From contig NZ_CP109907.1 in assembly GCF_033097525.1 (NCBI RefSeq), forward strand, positions 5,828,001 to 5,892,000: 64,000 nucleotides of DNA, in the 5' to 3' direction. Within the stretch, counting starts at the first letter, position 1, and every line of letters starts with the position of its first letter. This DNA comes from Sphingobacterium sp. UGAL515B_05 (lineage in GTDB: Bacteria; Bacteroidota; Bacteroidia; Sphingobacteriales; Sphingobacteriaceae). Shown here in pieces: positions 55,037-64,000 of the stretch. A model generated the notes under the pieces. It worked only from the letters and a program-made list of their open reading frames with translations, was not told where the DNA came from and searched no databases. Both the position numbers and the translations under genes were made by a program.

Positions 55037-56836
55037 TTACTCCAAATAGTGTCCCTGACGTATCAATAACGCGCGATATTTGTTGAATACACTCGATTTG
55101 GAAACAAAGCCCATATACTTATTTTCATCCCCCAAAACTGGAAGTATCCACGTGTCGTCCTTATTCATTTTGGCCATCACGATTTCCATGTTTTCATTGA
55201 TTCCTACCGTATCATTTGGCTTCTGAGCTAACTTTTCGAAAGTTGTATCCCCCCCATCCACTTCACCCAATAATACGGAGAATAGAAACTCGCTATAAAG
55301 AAGCCCCATAAATTTGCCCTCGTAATCAACCACTGGAAAGATATTGCGTTTACTATGGATAATGTCTGTTTGTCGACCTTTTGGTGTTTCGTCGGGGCGT
55401 AAGATCACAAAATTAGTTTCCAATACATATTTTATCCGCATCATACTTAACACGGATCGATCCTTGTCTTCATAAGAAATCAGATCGCCAGACTCCGCCA
55501 ATACCTTGGTGTAAATGGAATGCTTTAAAACCGACCGATTAATCAAATAGGAAATGGAACAAACCAGCATCAATGGAACCATCAAAGTATAACCTCCGGT
55601 CACTTCTGCAATCAAAAATATGCCCGTCAACGGCGCATGCATAATGCCGCTCAACGCACCGGCCATCCCCGCTACCACAAAATTTGGTACATTTAGCTCG
55701 GCAATTCCGGTCAAATTTACACCATAAGAAAATGCAAAGCCCAACAGACCTCCCATCACTAAACTTGGCCCAAATACCCCACCATTTCCACCGCCATTTA
55801 ATGTAAATAATGCAGCAAGCGATTTTCCAAATAAAGTCAATATTGTATAGCCCAAAACTACTAATCCCATATCCTTGTAGTCTGAGAACAAGCTGTTCTT
55901 AACAATCGAATTAAACTGACCATTGAGAATCTGCTGAATGGTAATATAGCCCTCACCATACAGCGCTGGGAATACAAAAATCATCAGACCCAAGGCGATC
56001 CCACTGACCCAGACTTTATTATAGGGATTCTTAATCTTAGAAAACCATTTCCCCACACTCCTGGAAACACGTGCAAAGTAAATCGTATAAAGCCCAATCA
56101 GCACAGCTAATAGCAAATAAAACAACAATGCCGAAACTTGCCAATCGGAATTGAATGTACTGAATAAGGGTTCATTATAAAGCACCCGAGAGACTACAGA
56201 AGCCAATGCCGATGAGATCAGCAAAGGAATGAACACTGGAATGGAAAATTCGGGAAGCAAGATCTCGATAGCAAAAATCATTCCTGCCAAAGGGCTGTTG
56301 AAGGCGCCTGAAATTCCTGCAGCTGCACCACAAGCCAATAACATGGTAACTTCCTTATACTGCAATCCAAAAAAACGGGCGATATTAGAACCAATAGAAG
56401 AACCACCCAAAGCAACAGGAGCTTCCAGACCACAGGACCCGCCAAAGCCAACGGTAATAGCCGATGTCACCACCTGAGAATAAATATTGCTGGGATCCAA
56501 TCGGCTGCCCTTCCGACTGATGGCATAAATAATCGGGGTAATCCCGTGCTCCATCTTCTTCCCTTTCAAAAATTTGCGAACAAAAAACACGCTGAGCAAA
56601 ATCCCTATCAATGGAAAAATCAAGTAAACCGAGTATTTTACTTTCCAATCGATATCATCCTGTATAGTCGTTGCAATAAAATGGGGTAATCTTTTTAACA
56701 CAGATGCCATAATACCACCAACAATTCCAACCAAAAATGCGAGTATAATGATAAAGTTCCGGTTAGAAACTTTCTTCATCCGCCACTGATTGATCTGGTC
56801 TATTTTTTTAAAAAAACGTCTTTTGAGGTTTCTCAT
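55037..56836 (-). CDS. CLC-family chloride channel/transporter with CBS domains
   Basis: 599 residues. About ten or more membrane segments carry CLC motifs: GSCGLEAPVALGG (with the gating-type Glu) and GGNGGVFGPSLVMGG. The C-terminal 130 residues hold two CBS domains (VLETNFVILRPDETPKGRQT; NDTVGINENMEIVMAKMNKD) that usually bind adenine nucleotides. It moves chloride, as a channel or a proton antiporter. It follows oxyR by 6 nt in the same direction, so it may be part of the peroxide response. Confidence 0.93.
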   Translation of the reverse strand: MRNLKRRFFKKIDQINQWRMKKVSNRNFIIILAFLVGIVGGIMASVLKRLPHFIATTIQDDIDWKVKYSVYLIFPLIGILLSVFFVRKFLKGKKMEHGITPIIYAISRKGSRLDPSNIYSQVVTSAITVGFGGSCGLEAPVALGGSSIGSNIARFFGLQYKEVTMLLACGAAAGISGAFNSPLAGMIFAIEILLPEFSIPVFIPLLISSALASVVSRVLYNEPLFSTFNSDWQVSALLFYLLLAVLIGLYTIYFARVSRSVGKWFSKIKNPYNKVWVSGIALGLMIFVFPALYGEGYITIQQILNGQFNSIVKNSLFSDYKDMGLVVLGYTILTLFGKSLAALFTLNGGGNGGVFGPSLVMGGLLGFAFSYGVNLTGIAELNVPNFVVAGMAGALSGIMHAPLTGIFLIAEVTGGYTLMVPLMLVCSISYLINRSVLKHSIYTKVLAESGDLISYEDKDRSVLSMMRIKYVLETNFVILRPDETPKGRQTDIIHSKRNIFPVVDYEGKFMGLLYSEFLFSVLLGEVDGGDTTFEKLAQKPNDTVGINENMEIVMAKMNKDDTWILPVLGDENKYMGFVSKSSVFNKYRALLIRQGHYLE

Positions 56837-56842
56837 ATCGTC

Positions 56843-57781
56843 CTATTGAAAGCTCAACACTTCCTTTTTCTTTTTTGTTTTGAATTTATCGGGTACTACG
56901 GCCAATATTTCTTTTTCTAAGGCCTGAATTGCATGTCTCTTTACATAATTTTGCGTCGTCACCAATGATATCTCCCGTACTGGTTCCGGTGATTTGAAAT
57001 AACGGATCCGATCCAATTGTTCATCGGAATAATCCCAAATCGACAACTCAGGCAATATCGTGATTCCGTCGTTGATATCTACCATACGTTTTAAAGTCTC
57101 TACGCTACCCGTATTATACTCAAATCGCCCTGTAAGATCTTGATTATGTTTATGATGACAAATATTAAGCACCTGCCCGCGCATACAATGGCCCTCATTG
57201 AGCAACCAAAGTTTATCATCGGCAATATCATCACCACTCAGTATTTTTTTTGGAAACAGCGGACTATTGGCTGAAATATAAGCGACAAAATTTTCGTAAA
57301 ATAAGGGTGATTCCAAAATCCCGGGGTCATTTAAGGGAGTAGATAGCACACCACAGTCCAGAAGTCCGACCTTCAATTCATGCACAATCCGTTCTGTCGT
57401 ATATTCCCAAATCTGTAATTGTAGCTTTGGATATTTCTCCATAAATGTGGTCAGCACATTCGGAAGTAAATAAGGTGCGATTGTCGGGATAACACCGACC
57501 CGTAGTGTACCCTCAATTTCCCCTTTTTTATCCTGTACGATCTCATTGATCTTTCGGCTTTCCGTCAATACCAATCGAGCTTGAAGAATAATTTTCTCGC
57601 CGATTTCTGTAGGAACAACAGGCTGTCGGCTCCGGTCGAAGATTTTTGCCCCTAAAGACTCTTCAAGTTTTTGTATTTGCATGCTTAACGTAGGTTGCGT
57701 GACAAAACATTTTTCTGCAGCTGCAACAAAACTTCGGTAGGTATCAACAGCTATAATATATTCCAGTTGGATTAAGGTCAT
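56843..57781 (-). CDS. oxyR: OxyR-type LysR regulator (peroxide sensor)
   Basis: 312 residues from ATG 57781 (MTLIQLEYIIAVDTYRSF). An N-terminal helix-turn-helix of the LysR class (EKCFVTQPTLSMQIQKLEES) is followed by a substrate-binding domain. The redox pair is present at E. coli numbering: C199 and C208 in EGHCMRGQVLNIC, forming a disulfide on exposure to hydrogen peroxide. This makes OxyR more likely than a generic LysR regulator. It is co-transcribed with the CLC gene, and a fitting promoter lies upstream. The usual partners (katG, ahpCF, dps) are not in the window. Confidence 0.93.
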   Translation of the reverse strand: MTLIQLEYIIAVDTYRSFVAAAEKCFVTQPTLSMQIQKLEESLGAKIFDRSRQPVVPTEIGEKIILQARLVLTESRKINEIVQDKKGEIEGTLRVGVIPTIAPYLLPNVLTTFMEKYPKLQLQIWEYTTERIVHELKVGLLDCGVLSTPLNDPGILESPLFYENFVAYISANSPLFPKKILSGDDIADDKLWLLNEGHCMRGQVLNICHHKHNQDLTGRFEYNTGSVETLKRMVDINDGITILPELSIWDYSDEQLDRIRYFKSPEPVREISLVTTQNYVKRHAIQALEKEILAVVPDKFKTKKKKEVLSFQ

Positions 57782-57799
57782 CTTACTATCTTTAAAGCA

Positions 57800-57834
57800 C
57801 AAAATTACGAATCCTGTCGCAAACCAATGTCAAA
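57800..57834 (-). promoter_or_regulatory. Promoter of oxyR-clc
   Basis: On the minus strand, TAATTTTG (57807-57800) matches the -7 TAnnTTTG element and TTTG (57834-57831) matches -33, with 23 nt between. The start codon is 18 nt downstream. Confidence 0.6.
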
Positions 57835-58007
57835 TCCTTTATAATTAAAGTCAACAGGAGTATTTGGCCTGCCGATTATACAATAAATACCTTGCCAAAA
57901 AGGTCCAGTATATCCACTATTGTTACATTAGTTCACATAAAAAATCGATTTCATCAAAATGCTTTTCTTAAATTTGGAGATTTACAACAGTTGATAGTTA
58001 AAATCCT

Positions 58008-60170
58008 ATGAAGTTTATAAATCGCACGACAATTGCACTAGCTTTATTCTTAACCATGGCAAACAGTCCTTATAGCAAGGCAAATCCCGATGAGGGAATG
58101 TTTCCATTGAGCGAATTAAATAGAGCTGGATTGAAGAAAGCTGGGTTAAAGATCAGTGAGAAAGACATCTACAATCCCGGTCAGGTCGGACTGGTAGATG
58201 CCCTGGTTCAAGTCAGTGGATGTACAGGGTCGTTTGTCTCAAACCGTGGTTTGATCATTACCAATCACCACTGCGCTTTTTCTGCCGTTCAACTTGCCAG
58301 TACTGCAATCAACAATTACTTAAAAAACGGTTTTGTCGCCCAAAATCAAGAACAGGAAATTGAGGCAAAAGGATTAAAAATAAGAATTACCGATTCTTAT
58401 GAGGATGTTTCCGCTAAAATATTAAATGCTGTCGCCAACATCAGTGACCCGGTAGAGCGTATCAATACGATCAAACGTAAACAACAAGAACTGGTTAAAC
58501 AAGCGGAAAAAGAAGATCCCACGATTAAAGCTGAAGTATCAGAAATGTTTATCGGTAAAAGTTATGTCCTATTCCGTTATAAAACAATTGAAGACGTTCG
58601 TTTGGTTTATATTCCACGTCAAAACATCGGTGAATTTGGTGGCGAAACAGATAACTGGGTATGGCCACGCCACACCGGAGATTATTCTTTTCTGAGAGCT
58701 TATGTCGGCAAAAACGGAAAATCTGCACCTTATTCTAAAGATAACGTTCCTTACCAGCCCAAAAAACACCTTAAAGTCAATCCAAATGGTGTACGGGAAA
58801 ATGATTTCACCTTTATCCTTGGTTATCCCGGAAAAACATTCCGACACAGACCAGCACAATATATTCAATATCAACAAGAATATCTTTTGCCTTACGTATC
58901 CAACCTGTATGATTTCCAAAATAAACAGATGGAGGAAGCAGGAAAAGACAATACCGATATCGCCTTGTCCTTGGCAACACGCATAAAACGTAATGCGAAT
59001 GTATTGAAAAACTATCGTGGTAAACTCAAGGGCTTACGAGGAATCGACTTGCTATCGACAAAAAAACAAGAAGACGAAGCACTGGCAGCGTTTATCTTAA
59101 GTAAACCCGAACTGAAAAACAAATATGGAAGCCTACTCACTGATATTGACGCCTATTATCAGCTGAGCGATCAAGATGCCCTGAAAGAACTTTGGATCAA
59201 TAATATTTACAATAGTACGAGCTTATTGAAAGTAGCCCGCGACCTGAACGTTCTGAAAACCAACTTGGCAAAGGAAAAATCTTCCCAAGCTGCCAAGCAG
59301 CTTTTCGATCTGAATATCGAAAAATTAAAAACCGCTGTTAAAGAAACCTACGAAAGCTACAATAAGCAGGCTGATCAGCGTATTTTCTCCCGAATGTTGG
59401 AAGATGCCATTGCATTCCAAGGTAAAAATCAATTGGCTTCCATTCAGAAATTGCAATTTAATACGGGTACCGCACAAGAATTTGCAACAGAGATTATTCA
59501 GAACAGTAAACTTGGCGATCAAAATTACATACTAAATACTGTCTTGGCCAATGCCGATGCACTTCAGAAATTTGACGACAAATTATTGGATTTCCAGGGC
59601 AAATTGAACAGTGATATTGTCCAGTTCGCTGCTGAACAAAAACGACGTGAAGGGGTACTGAACAAATTAATGGGCGATTATGTTGCCGTCAAGGAAATTT
59701 TTCAGGCCAAAAACTTTATTCCTGATGCAAACTCAACCTTACGCCTGACGTATGGGCACATCAAAGGCTACTCTCCTGCTGATGCAACTTATATGAAGCC
59801 ATTCACGACAATCGAAGGAATCATTCAAAAAGGAAATCTTGGTTTAGCAGAATTTGACTATCCACAAGAAATCAAGACAGCTTACCTCAATAAAAATTTT
59901 GGTCCTTATCTTCAAAAAGATCTGGGATCAGTGCCGGTCAATATCTTATATGATATGGATACTACAGGTGGAAATTCAGGATCTCCAATAATGAATGCCA
60001 ATGGTGAATTAATCGGTGTAAATTTTGACCGTGCTTATGACGCAACAATTAATGATTTCGCTTGGAACGAGAGTTACAGCAGATCCATCGGAGTCGACAT
60101 CCGTTATGTCCTCTGGGTTGCCGATAAAATTGACAACGCGCATTTCATTCTGAAAGAAATGGGGATTTAA
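58008..60170 (+). CDS. S46-family dipeptidyl-peptidase (DPP11/DPP7 type)
   Basis: 720 residues with a signal peptide (residues about 1-25). It is a periplasmic serine peptidase releasing dipeptides. Catalytic histidine H88 is in LIITNHHCAFSAVQ, the aspartate is likely in ETDNWVWPRHTGDYS, and the serine is in TTGGNSGSPIMNA near residue 655. NFDRAYD after the serine has an Arg where DPP11 (Asp/Glu-specific) has one and DPP7 has Gly, which suggests acidic P1 specificity. 720 residues is the usual DPP11 length. A -7-like TAAATTTG is at 57969-57976. The gene ends in a good terminator. Confidence 0.93.
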   Translation: MKFINRTTIALALFLTMANSPYSKANPDEGMFPLSELNRAGLKKAGLKISEKDIYNPGQVGLVDALVQVSGCTGSFVSNRGLIITNHHCAFSAVQLASTAINNYLKNGFVAQNQEQEIEAKGLKIRITDSYEDVSAKILNAVANISDPVERINTIKRKQQELVKQAEKEDPTIKAEVSEMFIGKSYVLFRYKTIEDVRLVYIPRQNIGEFGGETDNWVWPRHTGDYSFLRAYVGKNGKSAPYSKDNVPYQPKKHLKVNPNGVRENDFTFILGYPGKTFRHRPAQYIQYQQEYLLPYVSNLYDFQNKQMEEAGKDNTDIALSLATRIKRNANVLKNYRGKLKGLRGIDLLSTKKQEDEALAAFILSKPELKNKYGSLLTDIDAYYQLSDQDALKELWINNIYNSTSLLKVARDLNVLKTNLAKEKSSQAAKQLFDLNIEKLKTAVKETYESYNKQADQRIFSRMLEDAIAFQGKNQLASIQKLQFNTGTAQEFATEIIQNSKLGDQNYILNTVLANADALQKFDDKLLDFQGKLNSDIVQFAAEQKRREGVLNKLMGDYVAVKEIFQAKNFIPDANSTLRLTYGHIKGYSPADATYMKPFTTIEGIIQKGNLGLAEFDYPQEIKTAYLNKNFGPYLQKDLGSVPVNILYDMDTTGGNSGSPIMNANGELIGVNFDRAYDATINDFAWNESYSRSIGVDIRYVLWVADKIDNAHFILKEMGI

Positions 60171-60191
60171 TCGGGGCTAAAACAAACCTCA

Positions 60192-60228
60192 AAAAATCCG
60201 CTGCATCGAGAGATACAGCGGATTTTTT
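60192..60228 (+). terminator. Terminator after S46 peptidase
   Basis: Arms AAAATCCGCTG and CAGCGGATTTT with an extra ATC/GAT pair inside and loop GAGA, followed by a T run. It begins 22 nt after the stop. Confidence 0.9.
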
Positions 60229-60348
60229 GTTCATTAGGCTATTTTCTTTTCGCTAAGCGGGAAGATACCATGATCCACGATACTATGAGCCGAAAACTCG
60301 CCGTATATCGGAACCTATTCAACTCCTCACTTAGAATTTATCCGTATA

Positions 60349-61527
60349 CTATTTTGCTCCTTGCAGTAAAGAGGAGAAAACAATCTTCAAACGCAACAAG
60401 CCTGTTGTCAAGACTTCTTTTGAACAAGCAATGTTGAGGCGAATAAAGGCGTCACTCCCCTTGCCATACATCGCACCGACATTGACCTGTACATGCGCCT
60501 CGTCCAATAAGAGCTGCCCCAATTTTCTACTTGAAATCCCCAAAGCGGCGCAATCTACCCATACCAGATAAGTACCCTCCAAAGGAAGGACATGCAAAGC
60601 AGGCAGGTATTCAGCCATAAAGCCTTTCAAATAAACATAATTCGCATGAATGTAGCTTAAAGCTTGATCCAACCATTCCCCACCCGACTCATACGCTGCG
60701 ATCAGGCCTGTAATTGCAAAGGGACTTATGCTACTTATCTCGTTGGCTAAGAAAGCCTGCTGCACTTTCCTTCTGAGTTCAGGATCGGCCACGAAGACCG
60801 TAGCGACCTGGAGTCCTGCCAAATTAAAGGTTTTACTCGGTGCTACACAGGTAATCGAATTCGCCAAAAAGGCTGCACTGATGCTCCCAAAAGGAATATG
60901 TGTATGGCCCTCAAATACCAGATCGCAATGAATTTCATCCGAAATGACTAAGACCTGGTGCCGCAAACAGATTTCACCGAGACGTTCAAGCTCAGCTCTA
61001 GTCCAAACACGGCCAGTGGGATTATGTGGACTACATAAAATAAATAACTTGACTTTCGGATCACTTGCTTTATATTCAAAATCTTCAAAATCAATAGCAT
61101 ACTCGCCATTGCGGTAAATCAAGTCATTGGAAACCACCTCGGCTTGATTGCGTTCTATTGAGGAAAAAAAACAATGATATACAGGCTCTTGAACCAAAAC
61201 CTTATCACCCGGTGAGGTAAATGCGCTAACCAAAGCCGAAAGCGCCGGTACCACACCGATCACAGGAAGTATCCATTCCGGCTGAAGTACAAATTTATGC
61301 CGCTGCGAAGACCAGCTCATAACCGCGCTGTAAAAAGTAGCTGGAATAGTAGCATACCCATATACCGCATGTTGAACCCGCTGCGCAAGCGCATCCACAA
61401 CAGGTTGTGCTGCTGGAAAGTCCATATCCGCAACCCAGAGTGGAATCAAATCGTCATAATCATGTTGATTCCATTTGACCGAATCGGTACCACGACGAAC
61501 AATCGTTTTATCAAAATTATAGATCAT
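60349..61527 (-). CDS. PatB/MalY-type PLP-dependent C-S lyase (cystathionine beta-lyase-like)
   Basis: 392 residues. It is a fold-type I aminotransferase-class enzyme that cleaves carbon-sulfur bonds of cysteine conjugates or cystathionine. The start MIYNFDKTIVRRGTDSVKWN is typical of PatB. PLP-binding parts: SPHNPTGRVWTRAELERLGE, SDEIHCDLVF, and lysine K232 in APSKTFNLAGLQ. Length is normal. It stands alone, divergent from the DgkA-type gene. Confidence 0.93.
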   Translation of the reverse strand: MIYNFDKTIVRRGTDSVKWNQHDYDDLIPLWVADMDFPAAQPVVDALAQRVQHAVYGYATIPATFYSAVMSWSSQRHKFVLQPEWILPVIGVVPALSALVSAFTSPGDKVLVQEPVYHCFFSSIERNQAEVVSNDLIYRNGEYAIDFEDFEYKASDPKVKLFILCSPHNPTGRVWTRAELERLGEICLRHQVLVISDEIHCDLVFEGHTHIPFGSISAAFLANSITCVAPSKTFNLAGLQVATVFVADPELRRKVQQAFLANEISSISPFAITGLIAAYESGGEWLDQALSYIHANYVYLKGFMAEYLPALHVLPLEGTYLVWVDCAALGISSRKLGQLLLDEAHVQVNVGAMYGKGSDAFIRLNIACSKEVLTTGLLRLKIVFSSLLQGAK

Positions 61528-61709
61528 ACAGCAATTTACTCAAAATTAGGCTGCATTTGTAATAAAAGCCCTATAAAGTAAAAAGGATGAACAAGAAAGC
61601 GGATCAGATGGATATGGCAAAGGAATAGCTCGGACTAAATACAATAAAAAAATCCAGTATGCCTAGATAAGCAGAAAGCGCTATCTTTACAGAAAATAGT
61701 AGGACAACT

Positions 61710-62093
61710 ATGGCCAAAAATAACTTTTCATTTCGTGCTAGATTAAAGAGTTTTCACTATGCCTTCAGTGGGCTAAAAACAGCCTGGCAGGAAGAACATA
61801 ATTTCAGGGTGCATTGTACAGCGGCCATTATTGCCATTACCCTGTCATTTGTGCTTCACATAAGTACCCACGAATGGATTGCTGTACTCTTTTCCATTGG
61901 TTTTGTATTTGTCTGTGAATTGTTAAATACCGCATTGGAAAATATAGCCGACTTTATCTGTCCTGAAAATAATCCAAACATAAAAAAAATTAAAGATATT
62001 GCCGCGGCGGCAGTGATGATCAGCAGCATCACTGCACTATTGATCGGCCTCTTAATTTTTATTCCCAAGCTGATCTCATTGGCCCTTCGCTAA
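61710..62093 (+). CDS. dgkA: Diacylglycerol/undecaprenol kinase family (DgkA)
   Basis: 127 residues, a small three-helix membrane kinase. The active-site segment ELLNTALENIADF and the amphipathic N-terminal ARLKSFHYAFSGLKTAWQEE are family hallmarks, with membrane helices about 33-50, 55-75 and 98-118. It phosphorylates diacylglycerol or undecaprenol; the substrate cannot be told from sequence. The 3' end overlaps the convergent lipoprotein gene by 18 nt. Confidence 0.92.
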   Translation: MAKNNFSFRARLKSFHYAFSGLKTAWQEEHNFRVHCTAAIIAITLSFVLHISTHEWIAVLFSIGFVFVCELLNTALENIADFICPENNPNIKKIKDIAAAAVMISSITALLIGLLIFIPKLISLALR

Positions 62094-62564
62094 ATTTTCT
62101 AAGGCGAATTTCTCATCAAAAGCTATCTTTTTAGGATCGGCAAAAGTCATTTTTCCAGCCTTCTCCTCCATCGCACCATAACCTTCCAGTGCACGCTCCT
62201 TGGATAGTTTAAATATTACCTGGCGGACGGATTCCTGTCCCTCAGAAGAAAAAGTATAATCGGCAGTTAAAATATCCCCCTTTAATACGCCATCAATATG
62301 TCCGCTATTACGATCTTTTTCCTTCCAGGCATAGCTTAGATCACCCTGAACCTTTTCTCCATCAACAGTGATTGATAATGAAATGGTATCACCATTTTTA
62401 AGGTATTGATACGTACTCTTTCCTGTAAGAAACCTCCCGGTATCCAATGGTTGAGTACTTTGAACAGTGTCATCGAGTTTCGCCGAAGTATCCTGTTTTT
62501 TTTGTTCCTGATGGCAAGCAGCGCAACACAGCAACACTATAAATCCAAAATTGATTATTCTCAT
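62076..62564 (-). CDS. Small lipoprotein
   Basis: 162 residues with a lipobox (VLLCCAACHQEQKKQ, Cys near residue 17). The mature part is a small beta-rich domain (ISLSITVDGEKVQGDLSYAW, then DGVLKGDILTADYTFSSEGQ). It is probably anchored in the outer or inner membrane facing the periplasm. The function is unknown. It overlaps dgkA by 18 nt at the 3' end. Confidence 0.75.
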   Translation of the reverse strand: MRIINFGFIVLLCCAACHQEQKKQDTSAKLDDTVQSTQPLDTGRFLTGKSTYQYLKNGDTISLSITVDGEKVQGDLSYAWKEKDRNSGHIDGVLKGDILTADYTFSSEGQESVRQVIFKLSKERALEGYGAMEEKAGKMTFADPKKIAFDEKFALENLAKGQ

Positions 62565-63170
62565 CGTGTTTTTTTGTTTGATAGTATAGATAGCAATTCA
62601 AAAGAAATTTTGTTTTAAATAACTAACATTTAAAATTTTAAAATTCAGAAAACAAAAAGCAAGCAAATATTGTTTATAAGTTAGATAGCACTCGGCTATT
62701 TTAGCACGATATAAGCTATTAAAAATAAACAATTTAGTAACAATAAAATTATTGCAGGCTTATTGTAAAGCTAATTTTTATTAGTAAATTGTACTCTATA
62801 AAATTCAGGAATTCTTAACCAATATTAGTATGAAAGATGTAAGCTTTAAGAAATTTGATAGTGGATGTACATCACTCACAAAATTGTCCATTGAAACAGA
62901 CTTGGCTATTATTGTTAAAGAGCAAGTTACCATTTCTTCCGAATCCAAAGTTGAAAAACTCAGACGCTGTAAAGAAGAATTACTTAAAAGTCTTTGGTTT
63001 GTTCAACGTCAATGTTGAGATAACATTTTACTCCAAATTTCGACTATTAGTGCCTGTCAGTAACGTATCGCTTGACAGCAACGAATTCACTTTTAACACA
63101 AAACAAGCCCCTTCGCTGTTATGCTTCGAGGGGCTTTTAATATGTTTAACAATTCGAATATCACAAGTGA
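62565..63170. other. Intergenic region, mostly empty
   Basis: About 600 nt, AT-rich. A 62-codon frame at 62830-63018 (MKDVSFKKFDSGCTSLTKLS at its start) has an ordinary composition and could be a real small protein, but has no family or clear promoter. A terminator for the pyruvate oxidase gene lies near the right end (63104-63138). Confidence 0.35.
63104..63138 (-). terminator. Terminator of the pyruvate oxidase-type gene
   Basis: Arms AAGCCCCTTCG and CGAGGGGCTT pair with one bulged base around a short loop. T-rich flanks are on both sides, so it may act in both directions. It lies 33 nt downstream of the gene ending at 63171. Confidence 0.7.
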
Positions 63171-64000
63171 TTAAAGCGATTTCAAATGTTTATAGTTCGA
63201 CTTAATGGTATCCCATACTTCTTCGAAATTACCCGACAACATTAATTTTGCCATACTTTCTGTCATCCCTTTCATTTGACTGAAGGATATCTTGGGCGGC
63301 ATAGCCAATGCATTGGGATTGGTATATATATCGATCAGGACAGGCTCATCCGTCATGCCAAGAGCTTCAGTGATAACAGCATCCACCTCTTGGGGCTGAG
63401 TCACCGTAAATGCGCGTATTCCCATCGCTTGAGCGATCATCGCAAAATCTGGATTGACCATATTGGTTTCCTGATCTTTCAGACCTGATACCTGCATTTC
63501 TAATTTAACCATACCAAGTGCACGGTTGTTAAAGACGATGATTTTAATCGGTAAGTTATATTGTTTTATCGTAGCGAGATCCCCCAACAACATGGATAGC
63601 CCCCCATCACCACAAAAAGCAATAACCTGACGTTCAGGATGTGTCAATGCCGCTCCAATAGCCATTGGCATGGCATTAGCCATAGACCCATGATTAAAAG
63701 ACCCCAGCATGATACGATCCTTTCGCTGATTAATATAACGTGCTCCCCACACACAGCACATCCCGGTATCAAGCAGAAAAATCGCATCCTCACTGGCTTT
63801 TTGATCAATGGTATGTGCAACAAATTCAGGCTGTATCGCGCATTCGCTGCCCGAATCGTCCACATAAGTCATGAGATCTTCCTTGACTTTTGCATAGGAT
63901 GCAAGCTGCTTCTCCAGAAATTTTGTATCCGAACGCGCTTCCACAAAGGGCAATACCGCTTTTAAGGTATGCTTGATATCGCCCACTAGCCCATAATCTA
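63171..64000 (-). CDS. poxB: Pyruvate dehydrogenase (quinone)/PoxB-type ThDP enzyme, C-terminal part
   Basis: At least 276 residues of the C-terminal part; the frame runs off the window (a GTG at 63986 is internal, since DYGLVGD precedes it). The ThDP-binding core is seen: GSFNHGSMANAMPMAIGAAL then FCGDGGLSMLLGDLATIKQY (GDG motif) and IIVFNNRALGMVKLEMQVSG. The C-terminus has LIDIYTNPNALAMPPKIS, typical of pyruvate oxidases of the PoxB group rather than acetolactate synthase. It probably oxidises pyruvate to acetate, passing electrons to quinone at the membrane. Confidence 0.88.
   Translation of the reverse strand, partial: DYGLVGDIKHTLKAVLPFVEARSDTKFLEKQLASYAKVKEDLMTYVDDSGSECAIQPEFVAHTIDQKASEDAIFLLDTGMCCVWGARYINQRKDRIMLGSFNHGSMANAMPMAIGAALTHPERQVIAFCGDGGLSMLLGDLATIKQYNLPIKIIVFNNRALGMVKLEMQVSGLKDQETNMVNPDFAMIAQAMGIRAFTVTQPQEVDAVITEALGMTDEPVLIDIYTNPNALAMPPKISFSQMKGMTESMAKLMLSGNFEEVWDTIKSNYKHLKSL

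Noticed and set aside
63171..63986. GTG 63986 as the start of the pyruvate oxidase-type gene
   Set aside because: The frame stays open upstream (DYGLVGD), and the ThDP enzyme family needs about 300 more N-terminal residues.

Overview
The window looks like a chromosome segment from a Bacteroidota bacterium, most likely the Sphingobacteriaceae (Sphingobacterium-like). This rests on a SusC/SusD pair with FecR and an ECF sigma factor, an S46 dipeptidyl-peptidase, CTnDOT-type Tra/Mob/RteC proteins, and promoters with the Bacteroidota -7 signature TAnnTTTG. The genus is an inference from protein character only; no rRNA or tRNA gene was seen.

Positions 1 to about 38,000 belong to an integrative and conjugative element (ICE) of the CTnDOT family. 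From left to right: a leftward transfer operon (traA, two DUF3408 genes, traD, two unknown genes, traE, a DNA adenine methylase, traF, traG, traI, traJ); a non-coding hub with an octamer repeat array and a hairpin-rich oriT candidate; rightward mobA, mobB (relaxase) and mobC (coupling protein); a cargo block; then a leftward module of DUF1896 protein, giant methylase-helicase, topoisomerase III, DUF4099/DUF3945 protein, Xis-like protein and RteC. No integrase lies in the window. The ICE end is probably between rteC and about 38.4 kb, where GTTCGAATCC-like blocks cluster.

The cargo block (15.5-24.2 kb) reads as a defence island. A tight four-gene operon encodes a ParB-motif protein, a metallo-beta-lactamase-fold protein, a 1628-residue trypsin-like protease/STAND ATPase and a PD-(D/E)xK-like protein. 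It resembles AVAST (Avs) type I systems. Facing it is a pair encoding a possible ADP-ribosyltransferase and a membrane protein. A DUF6602-type nuclease candidate sits near the ICE edge.

The most unusual feature is in traG, the transfer ATPase. The gene is broken exactly inside its Walker A motif by 53 nt that can fold as a 17-bp RNA hairpin. Removing the 53 nt, or a ribosomal hop from a GGG to a GGA glycine codon, restores GPSGSGKS and a full-length 841-residue TraG. It is either a translational-bypass-like element or a recent palindromic insertion that inactivates transfer.

From about 38.4 kb the content is ordinary chromosome: secreted proteins, a Crp/Fnr regulator, an esterase and a DMT transporter. 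A sulfatase polysaccharide-utilisation locus follows (fecR, susC, susD, two sulfatases, ECF sigma; 43.3-53.7 kb). Then come riboflavin synthase, an OxyR/CLC-channel pair, an S46 peptidase, a PatB-type C-S lyase, a DgkA-type kinase, a lipoprotein, and the 3' part of a pyruvate oxidase-type gene cut by the window edge.
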